From the NCBI RefSeq assembly GCF_000949135.2, contig NZ_JTAN02000019.1, forward strand, positions 744,001 to 808,000: a stretch of 64,000 bases of DNA. The letters are read 5' to 3'. The notes under the pieces were generated by a model. It worked only from the letters and a program-made list of their open reading frames with translations. It ran no database searches and was not told where the DNA came from. This stretch comes from Burkholderia sp. USMB20. GTDB lineage: Bacteria; Pseudomonadota; Gammaproteobacteria; Burkholderiales; Burkholderiaceae. Positions 27,070 to 35,244 of the stretch are shown here, piece by piece. The translations under genes were made by a program, and so were the position numbers. Numbering within the stretch: the first letter of the stretch is position 1; the number at the start of each line of letters is the position of its first letter.

Positions 27070-27549
27070 TCAGCGCTTACGCGGAGGCTTGGAGGGGGAC
27101 GCGCGACGGAACTCTTCGATCACGTCGGCAAATTCGGAAACGTCCTCGAACCGGCGGTAAACCGATGCGAAACGGACATAGGCGATCGTATCGAGACCGC
27201 GCAGCTCGTTCATCACGAGTTCGCCGAGCTTCTCGCTACGCACTTCACGCTCGCCGGTTGCGAGCAGCTGATATTCGATGCGGGCGACCGCCGCGTCGAT
27301 CGCGTCAGCCGCAACCGGCCGCTTGCGCAGCGCGAGTTGCATGCTGGCGACGATCTTGCGACGGTCGAATTCCGTGCGGCTGCCGTCCTTCTTCACGACG
27401 GCCGGCAGGTTCAGCTCGACCCGTTCGTACGTCGTGAAGCGCTTGTCGCAAGCCGAGCAACGACGGCGCCGACGAATCGCGGCGCCATCTTCGGACACGC
27501 GCGAGTCGACGACCTGCGTGTCCTCATGCCGGCAGAACGGGCAGCGCAT
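27070..27549 (-). CDS. nrdR: Transcriptional repressor NrdR
   Basis: The 159-residue protein has a zinc ribbon (MRCPFC at the start and CSACDKRF with Cys31 and Cys34) followed by an ATP-cone domain ([20 protein letters not shown]). NrdR represses ribonucleotide reductase genes in response to ATP/dATP. It usually lies just downstream of glyA, and here a 3' fragment of glyA precedes it by six bases. The protein itself is intact. Confidence 0.97.
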   Translation of the reverse strand: MRCPFCRHEDTQVVDSRVSEDGAAIRRRRRCSACDKRFTTYERVELNLPAVVKKDGSRTEFDRRKIVASMQLALRKRPVAADAIDAAVARIEYQLLATGEREVRSEKLGELVMNELRGLDTIAYVRFASVYRRFEDVSEFADVIEEFRRASPSKPPRKR

Positions 27550-27555
27550 GCCGGA

Positions 27556-27807
27556 TCAGCGATAGACCGGGAAACGCTTGGTCAGCTCGGCCACTTGCGC
27601 GCGCACGCGCTCGATCGTCGCTGCATCTTCCGGGTTCTCGAGCACGTCGGCGATCAGGTTGCCGACCTGCTCGGCTTCCGCCGTGCCGAAGCCGCGCGTC
27701 GTCATCGCCGGCGAACCCAGGCGGATGCCGCTCGTCACGAACGGCTTTTCCGGATCGTTCGGGATCGCGTTCTTGTTCACCGTGATGTGCGCAGCACCGA
27801 GTGCCCG
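27556..27807 (-). pseudogene. glyA: Serine hydroxymethyltransferase, C-terminal fragment
   Basis: Only the last 80 or so codons of GlyA are present: [20 protein letters not shown], then [19 protein letters not shown] and the tail [12 protein letters not shown]. The full enzyme has about 415 residues. Upstream of about 27803-27807 the sequence changes abruptly to the 5' end of etfB, and the two are out of frame. The PLP lysine and most of the active site are missing. So this locus cannot make SHMT, although Burkholderia often have a second glyA. Confidence 0.9.
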
Positions 27808-27920
27808 AACGGGTTCATCGACATCTTCACGTTCGCGATGTCGACGCCCGTGTTGTCCGACTTCACGCGGACCTTCACGTTGTAATCGACCACTCTTTTC
27901 ACTGCTACGACGATCTTCAC
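27777..27920 (-). pseudogene. etfB: Electron transfer flavoprotein beta subunit, N-terminal fragment fused to glyA
   Basis: A GTG at 27920 with GGAGGAG six bases upstream begins [20 protein letters not shown] and continues [16 protein letters not shown], the conserved first 38 residues of EtfB. The frame then enters glyA DNA, adds nine foreign residues and stops at 27777-27779. Normal EtfB has about 249 residues. The breakpoint is in 27803-27807, where both parents could share CGGGC. Either a deletion joined the two genes or the assembly did. Confidence 0.85.
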
Positions 27921-28061
27921 GCGCTGCTCCTCCATCGAGTCGTTGGCATCATCCGGTTTCGCAGGCCATTACACGCGCAAACCCGGCCGGCGACAACTAT
28001 CCATTGACTCTGACGGTCATAGCCCGAACCTATTGCGCCGCGCGTTTCCCGGCGCCGAATG

Positions 28062-28092
28062 CGACACGGCCCGGATGATCCGGGCCGTGTCG
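28062..28092 (-). terminator. 14-bp perfect hairpin after the PLP enzyme gene
   Basis: CGACACGGCCCGGA and TCCGGGCCGTGTCG pair perfectly with a three-base loop, five bases downstream of the minus-strand gene's stop. No T run follows, so it may act with Rho or as a 3' stabiliser. Confidence 0.5.
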
Positions 28093-28096
28093 TCGA

Positions 28097-29374
28097 TCAG
28101 CGGTTCGCTGCCAGCGTGGCGGTAATCGCCAGGAATCGCGCGATATCGTCGGGCGCATGGCAATGGAGCGGCGATATCCGCACAGCGCCGCCGAGCCCGA
28201 ACGATTTCAGCATCCGCCCCGAATACAGGCTCGACGCAACGCGTTCATAGACGATCACGCCATGCTTTTCGTATTCCCGCACCGCCTGCGTCGGCTCGAG
28301 GTTCGCGAAACCGATCCCGACGATCAGGTCGCGCTCCGTCAGGTCGTCGTGATCCCAGTAGACCTCGACACCGTCGATCGACCGCAGCCCGCGACGACCC
28401 TCACACCCGTCGAGCAACGCGGCCAGCAGCGCGCGCTCATGCAGTTCGATCCGGTGCATGCCCTCGACGAACAGCGTGCGCCGATCGTCCGAATCGCGGA
28501 AATACCGGCCGATCCAGCTCACGTAATCGACGATCGACGTCACGACCGCGAATTGCGCGGGCGCCGGGCTGCCCAGTTCCCATACGCCGTGCTCCTTCGC
28601 GGCAAGCCGGTGATGCGGCAACGCGGACGCGCGCGGCGACAGCCACGAGATGCCCGACCCGCGGCAACCGAAGAACTTGTACGGCGCGAAGTTGATGCCG
28701 TCGACCGGCATGCGCTGCACGTCGATGATGCCGTGCGGCGCATGCTGGACCGCATCGACGACGATGAACAGGTCCGGCTTCTTCTCCCGCGCACGCGCGA
28801 CGATCGTCTCGATGTCGAATTTCGCGCCGGAGATGTTCGACGCGAACATCACGCTGAGCAGCGCGGTATCGGCATCGACCAGCGACACGATCGCATCGAC
28901 GTCCACGCCGCCGGTCTTCGGATTGCTCGGCGCGATGCGCAGCGTCTTGCCGGTACGTTCCGCGTAATACGTCATCGCATCGTACGACGACGGATGCTCG
29001 AGCACGGTCGTCACCGCATTGGTGCCCGGCACGTTCTCCATGATCGCGCGCACCATGTCGAACATCGCGCCCGACGCCGTCAGCGACGCATACACGGTGC
29101 CGTCGCGCGCGTTCAGGATCGTGCGAACGTCGTCCTCGCCGCGCGACTGGAGCGCCTGGAGATCGAGCGCACGCTCGTGGATGCGCTCCGGGCAGTCGGG
29201 CAGCGCGTCGATTCGAGCGTAGGCGTCGACCGCGGCCTTCAGCCGGAACGATCCGCCCGCGTTGTCGAAGAACAGCCGCGCGCGGCCGTCGATATCGCGA
29301 TCGACATGATGAAAGCGCGCCTTGACCTGCTGCATCAACGCGTCGGGAAAAAGTGCTCCGCGGGGACTGCTCAT
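28097..29374 (-). CDS. Class V aminotransferase-fold PLP enzyme (cysteine desulfurase-like)
   Basis: The 425-residue protein starts at the ATG at 29374, seven bases after AGGAGC. It begins with the RARLFFDNAGGSFRLKAAVD block of the CsdA-like branch. It has VVDAVQHAPHGIIDVQRMPV with the cofactor Asp/His, and a PLP lysine in INFAPYKFFGCRGSGISWL. The active-site loop Cys of true desulfurases is not evident (PLHCHAP is far C-terminal). It may therefore act as a lyase or aminotransferase. It lies 54 bases downstream of a DAACS symporter gene, so an amino acid substrate is likely. Confidence 0.8.
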   Translation of the reverse strand: MSSPRGALFPDALMQQVKARFHHVDRDIDGRARLFFDNAGGSFRLKAAVDAYARIDALPDCPERIHERALDLQALQSRGEDDVRTILNARDGTVYASLTASGAMFDMVRAIMENVPGTNAVTTVLEHPSSYDAMTYYAERTGKTLRIAPSNPKTGGVDVDAIVSLVDADTALLSVMFASNISGAKFDIETIVARAREKKPDLFIVVDAVQHAPHGIIDVQRMPVDGINFAPYKFFGCRGSGISWLSPRASALPHHRLAAKEHGVWELGSPAPAQFAVVTSIVDYVSWIGRYFRDSDDRRTLFVEGMHRIELHERALLAALLDGCEGRRGLRSIDGVEVYWDHDDLTERDLIVGIGFANLEPTQAVREYEKHGVIVYERVASSLYSGRMLKSFGLGGAVRISPLHCHAPDDIARFLAITATLAANR

Positions 29375-29427
29375 CTTCAATGCTCCTGTTTGCTTCCGAA
29401 TGTTGTGCGATGCCTGCATGGCGGCGT

Positions 29428-30756
29428 TCAGCCGCGCAGCGATTCGAGGTATGCGCGGCCCTTGTCCGCGTCGTACTGGCCTTCCCATTTCGCGATGACG
29501 AGCGGCGCGAGCGCGTTGCCGACGAGGTTCAGCGCGGTGCGCCCCATGTCCATGATCCGGTCCACGCCGGCGATGAACGCCAGCCCTTCGAGCGGCAGTC
29601 CCGCGCTCGCGAGCGTGGCGAGCATGATCACGAACATGAAGCCGGGCACGCCCGCGGCGCCCTTCGACGTGACGACCATGGTCAGCGTCAGCAGGATCTG
29701 CTGCTGCCAGCCGAGATGCACGCCATACAGCTGCGCGACGAACAGCGTGCCGATGCCGAGATAGATCGACGCGCCGTCGAGGTTGAACGTGTAGCCGGTC
29801 GGCACCACGAAGGTCGTGATGCTCTTCGGCACTCCGTAGTCCTCCATCTTCTTCATCAGCTGCGGCAGCACGGTCGCCGAACTGCAGCTCGAGAACGCGA
29901 TGATCAGCTCGTCCTTGATCACGCGCAGCAGCGTGACGATGCGGAACCCGAACAACCGCGCGGTCAGGCCGAGCACGACGATCGCGAACAGCAGGATCGC
30001 GAAGTAAGTCACGGCGACCAGCTTCAGCAGCGGCAGCAGCGACCCGAAACCGAAGCTCGCGACCGTCACCGCGATCAACGCGCACACGCCGACGGGCGCA
30101 TAGCGCATCACCATATTCGTCACCTTGAACATCGCATCGGCCACGCCCTTGAGCATCGCGAGCACCGGCTTGCGGTGTTCTTCCGGCACGGTCTGCAGGC
30201 CGAGCCCGAACAGCAGCGAGAAGAAAATCACCGGCAGCAGGTCGCCCTTCGCCATCGACGCGACGATGTTGTCCGGGATGATGCCGAGCACCAGCGCCAT
30301 CAGCCCGTGATGCGCCTGCTGCACCTGTTGCGTGGTTTGCTGGTAGCGGGAAATGTCCGTGTGCCCGAGCTGCGACATGTCGGTTCCGACGCCCGGCTGC
30401 AGCACGTTGCCGATCACGAGCCCGAGCACGATCGCGATCGTCGTGACCACCTCGAAATAGAGCAGCGTCTTCAGGCCGATGCGACCGAGCGACTTGCCGT
30501 CGCCGACGCCCGCGATGCCGATCACCATGCTCGTGAACACGATCGGCACGACGATCATCCGCACGAGCTTGATGAAGATGTCGCCGGCCGGCTGCAGCAA
30601 CCCGGACACGGCCGTGTCGCGCAATTGCGGAAACCGGTTCAACACGAGCCCGGTCGCGATGCCGACGACGAGCCCGATGACGATCTGCCACGCGAGGCCG
30701 AAGCGCGGCTTGCGCGCTGCGTCCGGGACGGGCGGGGATTCAATGACGGTGTCCAT
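29428..30756 (-). CDS. Dicarboxylate/amino acid:cation symporter (DAACS, GltP/DctA family)
   Basis: The 442-residue protein starts at the ATG at 30756 after GGAGACAGC. The family features are the two re-entrant loops with the serine-rich AFSSCSSATVLPQL and the cation-site motif YTFNLDGASIYLGIG. Also present is MDMGRTALNLVGNALAPLVI in the last helix. It imports glutamate, aspartate or C4-dicarboxylates with protons or Na+. It forms an operon with the PLP enzyme and is divergent from a LysR gene. Confidence 0.9.
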   Translation of the reverse strand: MDTVIESPPVPDAARKPRFGLAWQIVIGLVVGIATGLVLNRFPQLRDTAVSGLLQPAGDIFIKLVRMIVVPIVFTSMVIGIAGVGDGKSLGRIGLKTLLYFEVVTTIAIVLGLVIGNVLQPGVGTDMSQLGHTDISRYQQTTQQVQQAHHGLMALVLGIIPDNIVASMAKGDLLPVIFFSLLFGLGLQTVPEEHRKPVLAMLKGVADAMFKVTNMVMRYAPVGVCALIAVTVASFGFGSLLPLLKLVAVTYFAILLFAIVVLGLTARLFGFRIVTLLRVIKDELIIAFSSCSSATVLPQLMKKMEDYGVPKSITTFVVPTGYTFNLDGASIYLGIGTLFVAQLYGVHLGWQQQILLTLTMVVTSKGAAGVPGFMFVIMLATLASAGLPLEGLAFIAGVDRIMDMGRTALNLVGNALAPLVIAKWEGQYDADKGRAYLESLRG

Positions 30757-30871
30757 GCTGTCTCCAAATAAGGGGGTCGGTTGAACGCTGGATACGATGC
30801 GGCGCGGTACCTGACGAACGCGCTCGCCGGACAACGCAACGGGAGAACCTTAAGCAGCCGAAATAGGTAAA

Positions 30872-30907
30872 AAAAGCGATTTTTTGATATGCGAAAATAT
30901 CGCTTTT
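30872..30907. promoter_or_regulatory. Inverted repeat in the LysR-symporter promoter region
   Basis: AAAAGCGAT (30872-30880) and ATCGCTTTT (30899-30907) form a 9-bp inverted repeat around an A+T-rich centre that contains GATAT...ATATC. It lies in the 174-base gap between the divergent LysR and symporter genes and is a candidate LysR binding site. Confidence 0.5.
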
Positions 30908-30930
30908 CCTCATCTATCGAGTGCCAGGCG

Positions 30931-31848
30931 ATGCTCACGTTCAAGCAGATGGAAGCGCTGTACTGGATCGTGCAACTCGGCTCCTTCGACGCGGCCGCGA
31001 CACGCCTCAACACGACGCAATCGGCCGTGTCGAAGCGGATACAGGAACTCGAACGCACGTTCGACCTGACGGTGTTCGACCGCGCGCATCGCAGCGCCCG
31101 GCTCACCGACATGGGCGCCGAACTGTTCGATCACGCGAAGGCATTGCTCGAGCAGCGCGACCGCGTCGTCGAGCGGATGAGTTCGAAGGAAGCGCTGGTG
31201 CGGCATGTCCGGATCGGCGTGACCGAACTGACCGCGCTGACCTGGCTGCCGCGCCTGGTCACGGCGATCCAGGCCGCCTATCCGCGCGTGCACGTGGAGG
31301 CGGAGGTGGACCTGACCGCAGTACTGCGCGATCGTCTCGCGGCCGATACGATCGACCTGATCGTCGTCCCGCAAATTCATGCAGCGGAATCGTTCGCGGC
31401 GACGGTGGTCGGCGAAGTCGACAATGCGTGGATGTGCGCGGCCGGGTTCATGCCGAAGCGCAAGACGGCGATTTCATTGACGGACGTCGCGCAGTATCCG
31501 CTGATCCTGCAAGGGACCCTGTCGGGCACGGGGCATCTGTACACGCGCTTTCTGCAGGAACACGGCGTCGCGATGCAGCGCGTGCTGTCGAGCAACAGCC
31601 TGATCGCGCAGATCGGCCTGACGCTGTCGGGGCTCGGCGTCAGCTATCTGCCGAAGGCATGCGTCGCGCACCTGGTTGCGTGCGAGGCGCTGGAGATCGT
31701 GCGCACGCGGCCGGCCCTGCCGCCGGTGCGCTACGTCGCGCTGCATCGTGCGGAACGCGCCCATTCGCTGACCGCCGAGATCGTCCGGCTGGCGGCGCAG
31801 GCGTGCGATTTCGGCACGAGCCTGCTGGACCCCGGTGCACATGATTAG
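30931..31848 (+). CDS. LysR-family regulator, divergent from the symporter
   Basis: The 305-residue protein starts at the ATG at 30931 (MLTFKQMEALYWIVQLGSFD); the frame continues 14 codons upstream into the operator-like repeat. The HTH is AAATRLNTTQSAVSKRIQEL, and the effector domain follows. It probably controls the symporter/PLP-enzyme operon. Transcription of the symporter begins on the other side of a 174-base gap with an inverted repeat. Confidence 0.9.
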   Translation: MLTFKQMEALYWIVQLGSFDAAATRLNTTQSAVSKRIQELERTFDLTVFDRAHRSARLTDMGAELFDHAKALLEQRDRVVERMSSKEALVRHVRIGVTELTALTWLPRLVTAIQAAYPRVHVEAEVDLTAVLRDRLAADTIDLIVVPQIHAAESFAATVVGEVDNAWMCAAGFMPKRKTAISLTDVAQYPLILQGTLSGTGHLYTRFLQEHGVAMQRVLSSNSLIAQIGLTLSGLGVSYLPKACVAHLVACEALEIVRTRPALPPVRYVALHRAERAHSLTAEIVRLAAQACDFGTSLLDPGAHD

Positions 31849-31914
31849 GGTTCCGAACGACATGGCAAACCCATGGCGCGATGCGCCCGCATCGCCGCGC
31901 ACCGAAGCACACGG

Positions 31915-32787
31915 TCAGATCTTCAGCGTCGTCGACAGATATTTGAATACGGTCGAGACCCGCAGCAGATGTCGCGATTCCCGGTGGGCCAGCACCCACA
32001 GCTCGGTCTGGCAGTCGGGCAGGACATCGGTCAATTGCACGAGATCGGAGCGGCCGCGTGTCAGAAACGTCGGCAGGATGCCGACGCCCATGCCCAGGGC
32101 GACCAGCTCCATCACGGTCAGGATGCTGTCGACCTTGTAGTGCGGCACCACTTTCCTGAAATGACGTTTGCGCCAGATGACCGACGGGTGGCCCGGCAGC
32201 GCGTCGTCCGGCGCGATCCAGCGTGCCTTGCCCGCCGTGACGTCTTCATAACGGCGTACTGCGGCGTCGTGCGTCGACGCGAAAAGCGCCACGTCGATCG
32301 ACCCGACATGCTTGCCCACCAGATATTCCGGTGGCTGCCGGGTCGCACGCACCGCGATATCGGCATCGCGGCGCCCCAGGTCGGCGATCTCGTTGCCGGT
32401 GTTCAGCTCGTACGCAAGCCGCGGGTGGACGGCTTCCAGCTGCTTCAGCGCCGGCCCGACCAGCCCGTGCAGAATCGTGTCGGTGGTGGTGATGCGCACG
32501 GTGCCCGCCACTTGCTCGGGCACTTGTTGCGCGATCGAGCGGGCCGATTCGACCTGCACTTCCACTTGCTCCGCGTGTTCGGCCAGCGCCAGCGCGATTT
32601 CCTTCGCGCGATAGCCTGAGCGGGTCCGTTCGAACAACTGCTGCTGCAGGCCGCGCTCGATCCGCCTGAGGTTGCGAAACACGGTCGACGCATCCACGTC
32701 CAGTCGCTCGCCCGCCTGAACCAGCGTGCCCGAGCGGGACAGCGCCAGTATCGTTTCGAGGTCTGCTGCGCTGAGCTTGTATGGCAT
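31915..32787 (-). CDS. LysR-family regulator, divergent from the doxX remnant and GST
   Basis: The 290-residue protein starts at the ATG at 32787, seven bases after GGGGGA. The HTH region is LVQAGERLDVDASTVFRNLR. The effector domain shows the DLGRRDADIAVRATRQPPEY segment of the CrgA-like branch, and near the end GMGVGILPTFL. It is divergent from the doxX remnant and GST genes and likely regulates them. Confidence 0.9.
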   Translation of the reverse strand: MPYKLSAADLETILALSRSGTLVQAGERLDVDASTVFRNLRRIERGLQQQLFERTRSGYRAKEIALALAEHAEQVEVQVESARSIAQQVPEQVAGTVRITTTDTILHGLVGPALKQLEAVHPRLAYELNTGNEIADLGRRDADIAVRATRQPPEYLVGKHVGSIDVALFASTHDAAVRRYEDVTAGKARWIAPDDALPGHPSVIWRKRHFRKVVPHYKVDSILTVMELVALGMGVGILPTFLTRGRSDLVQLTDVLPDCQTELWVLAHRESRHLLRVSTVFKYLSTTLKI

Positions 32788-32806
32788 CCGGTTATCCCCC
32801 GTGCAT

Positions 32807-32820
32807 TGCATTTTTGCAAT
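32807..32820. promoter_or_regulatory. Palindrome TTGCATTTTTGCAA, candidate LysR site
   Basis: TTGCA and TGCAA are separated by four T in the intergenic region 20 bases upstream of the LysR start. The spacing and symmetry fit a LysR half-site pair, and it faces the doxX/GST transcript. Confidence 0.45.
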
Positions 32821-32907
32821 CCGTCATTGTAATCATGCGTATTGCTCAAGCACTTCCGCAATGTCAAATTCGGTGCCGCCTTGCCAACTTTCCCAACGGG
32901 TGCCGAT

Positions 32908-33033
32908 ATGAACCAATCGATTTCGACGAGTGACAATGCCGCCTATGGCGCGTTGTGGCTCCGCGTGGCGTTGGGCCGGCGCAGCCAGCGCTTCGCGCCT
33001 GACGTGGCCTGCCACGGCGAGGCGACGACATGA
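32908..33033 (+). pseudogene. DoxX-family gene remnant with internal loss
   Basis: The ATG at 32908 begins MNQSISTSDNAAYGALWLRV, which looks like the first membrane helix of a DoxX protein. After ALG the sequence turns into a short Arg-rich non-membrane tail (RRSQRFAPDV) and stops at 33033. In another frame the following bases could encode a plausible C-terminal end (GPAQPALRA, stop at 33001). DoxX proteins have about 130-140 residues with four membrane helices. So about 100 central residues appear to be deleted. The GST start overlaps the stop by four bases. Confidence 0.5.
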
Positions 33034-33719
33034 GCACGCCCCAATACCACCTCGTCAGCCACGTGCTGTGCCCCTACGTCCAGCGCGCAGTCATCGTGCT
33101 GACCGAAAAAGGCGTGCCGTTCGAACGGACGGACGTCGATCTGGGCAACAAGCCGGACTGGTTTCGCAGGATTTCCCCGCTCGGCAAGACCCCCGTGCTG
33201 GTCGTCGATGGCGCGCCCATCTTCGAATCGGCCGTGATCTGCGACTACCTCGACGAGACGCTCGCGCCGCGGCTGCATCCCGATGCGCCGCTCGAGCGGG
33301 CGCGGCACCGCGCCTGGGTCGAGTTCGCTTCGGCACTGCTGAACGCCGTGTGGGGGTTCTACACGGCTGCGGACGAAACGGCGCTGGCCGCAGCAACCCG
33401 TGACATCCGCGCACGATTCGAGCAGCTCGAAGACACGCTCGGCACCGGCCCGTATTTTGGCGGCGCGCACTTCAGCATCGTGGACGCGGCATTCGGGCCG
33501 GTGTTCCGCTACTTCGACGTGTTCGAGCAGATCGACGACTTCGGGTTCTTCGCGGGCTTGCCCAAGGTCACTGCATGGCGGCAACGGCTCGCCGAACGGC
33601 CGTCCGTGCGCGCAGCGGTCCGGGCCGACTATCCGCAACGGCTGATGGAGTTCCTGCTCAAGCGCGGCTCGATGCTGTCGACGCGTATCCGCGATCACGT
33701 ATTGCGCATTCAGGATTGA
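33030..33719 (+). CDS. Glutathione S-transferase family protein (Cys-type, omega/lambda-like)
   Basis: The 229-residue protein has an N-terminal thioredoxin fold with the active-site motif LCPYVQRA (Cys14), as in omega, lambda and related thiol transferases that use cysteine. The conserved GKTPVLVVDG and FESAVICDYLDE glutathione-binding segments follow. The helical C-terminal domain has FSIVDAAFGPVFRYF. It is likely a thiol transferase or dehalogenase-like enzyme of unknown substrate. It is encoded behind the doxX remnant. Confidence 0.85.
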   Translation: MSTPQYHLVSHVLCPYVQRAVIVLTEKGVPFERTDVDLGNKPDWFRRISPLGKTPVLVVDGAPIFESAVICDYLDETLAPRLHPDAPLERARHRAWVEFASALLNAVWGFYTAADETALAAATRDIRARFEQLEDTLGTGPYFGGAHFSIVDAAFGPVFRYFDVFEQIDDFGFFAGLPKVTAWRQRLAERPSVRAAVRADYPQRLMEFLLKRGSMLSTRIRDHVLRIQD

Positions 33720-33923
33720 ACCGAACCGCTTTTGCGTGCCGGCGCCCCGCATCGGGTTGCGCCGGCACCGGGCTCAGGGTGCCACCGGCACGATCTTTGC
33801 CGGGCAATCGGTCGCGACACAGCGCTAGCGCAAACCCGCCCCCGGTTGCACTGTTCATCGCCGTTCGGGTCCTGTATTGTCCTTCCATCCCCGGTTGCGG
33901 AACCGGTGCATGGGAGGCGCACG

Positions 33924-35231
33924 ATGCAGAAAAAAAATGCTGCAGCCGTCTGGATCCTGATCGCGATGGTGGCAGGCATCCTGATCGGCTACATGATCTT
34001 CACGAGCTTTCCCGACAAAAAGGCCACCACCGAAATCGCCGGATACATCTCGCTCGTGTCCGACGTGTTCCTGCGGCTGATCAAGATGGTGATCGGCCCG
34101 CTGGTGTTCTCGACGCTCGTCGTCGGCATCGCGCACATGGGCGACGCGGCATCGGTCGGGCGCGTGTTCGCGAAATCGATCGGCTGGTTCGTCACCGCGT
34201 CGCTAATCTCGCTGCTGCTCGGGCTGTTCATGGCGAACCTGCTGCGGCCCGGCGAGAACCTCGGCCTGCCGCTGCCGGACATCGGCGCATCGGCGAACCT
34301 CGCGACCTCCAAGTTCACGCTCAAGGATTTCGTCGGCCACATGGTGCCGAGGTCGTTCGCCGAGGCGATGAGCAACAACGAAATCCTGCAGATCGTCGTG
34401 TTCTCGATGTTCTTCGGCGTCGCGCTCGCCGCGCTCGGCGAGCGCGGCAAGATCCTCGTCGCCGCGATCGACCAGCTGTCGCACGTGATGCTCAAGATCA
34501 CCGGCTACGTGATGAAGCTCGCGCCGCTCGCGGTGATGGCCGCGATGGCCGCGACCGTCGCGGTCAACGGGCTGTCGGTGCTGCTGAAGTTCGCGGTGTT
34601 CATGGGCGACTTCTACGTGAGCCTGTTCCTGCTCTGGGCCTTGCTCGTCTGTGCCGGGCTGCTGTTCCTCGGGCCGCGCGTATTCAAGTTGCTGGTGCTG
34701 ATCAAGGAAGCATTCATGCTGTCGTTCGCGACGGCCAGCTCCGAAGCCGCGTATCCGAAGATCCTCGACGCGCTCGACCGGTTCGGCGTGCGACGCAGGA
34801 TTTCGAGCTTCGTGATGCCGATGGGCTATTCGTTCAACCTCGACGGTTCGATGATGTACTGCACGTTCGCGTCGCTGTTCATCGCGCAGGCGTACAACAT
34901 CCACCTGTCGATCGGCACGCAGATCACGATGCTGCTGGTCCTGATGCTCACGTCGAAGGGAATGGCCGGCGTGCCGCGCGCATCGCTCGTCGTGATCGCC
35001 GCCACGCTGCACCAGTTCGGGCTTCCGGAGGCCGGCCTGCTGCTGATTCTCGGCGTCGACACGTTCCTCGACATGGGGCGCTCGGCCACCAATGCGGTCG
35101 GCAATTCGATCGCGAGCGCGGTGGTCGCGAAGTGGGAAAACCAGCTCATGTCGGAAGCGGAAGCCGAAGCCAATCTGGCACGCATCGAAGCGGAACAGGA
35201 AGCGACGATTGCGCATCCGACGGACGTCTGA
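33924..35231 (+). CDS. Dicarboxylate/amino acid:cation symporter (DAACS)
   Basis: The 435-residue protein starts at the ATG at 33924 after GGGAGGCGCACG. The family motifs are SFATASSEAAYPKILDAL (substrate loop), YSFNLDGSMMYCTFASLF (cation site) and DMGRSATNAVGNSIASAVVA. The SSEAAYP variant is closer to the third DAACS copy in this window than to the first. It is followed after 13 bases by a periplasmic amino acid binding protein gene, an unusual pairing for a secondary symporter. Confidence 0.9.
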   Translation: MQKKNAAAVWILIAMVAGILIGYMIFTSFPDKKATTEIAGYISLVSDVFLRLIKMVIGPLVFSTLVVGIAHMGDAASVGRVFAKSIGWFVTASLISLLLGLFMANLLRPGENLGLPLPDIGASANLATSKFTLKDFVGHMVPRSFAEAMSNNEILQIVVFSMFFGVALAALGERGKILVAAIDQLSHVMLKITGYVMKLAPLAVMAAMAATVAVNGLSVLLKFAVFMGDFYVSLFLLWALLVCAGLLFLGPRVFKLLVLIKEAFMLSFATASSEAAYPKILDALDRFGVRRRISSFVMPMGYSFNLDGSMMYCTFASLFIAQAYNIHLSIGTQITMLLVLMLTSKGMAGVPRASLVVIAATLHQFGLPEAGLLLILGVDTFLDMGRSATNAVGNSIASAVVAKWENQLMSEAEAEANLARIEAEQEATIAHPTDV

Positions 35232-35244
35232 CGGAGGCCCGGCG

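Noticed and set aside
28097-30691. An 864-codon frame suggesting a fusion of symporter and PLP enzyme
   Set aside because: The upstream part is an out-of-frame shadow of the symporter. The PLP enzyme has its own ATG and ribosome site at 29374.
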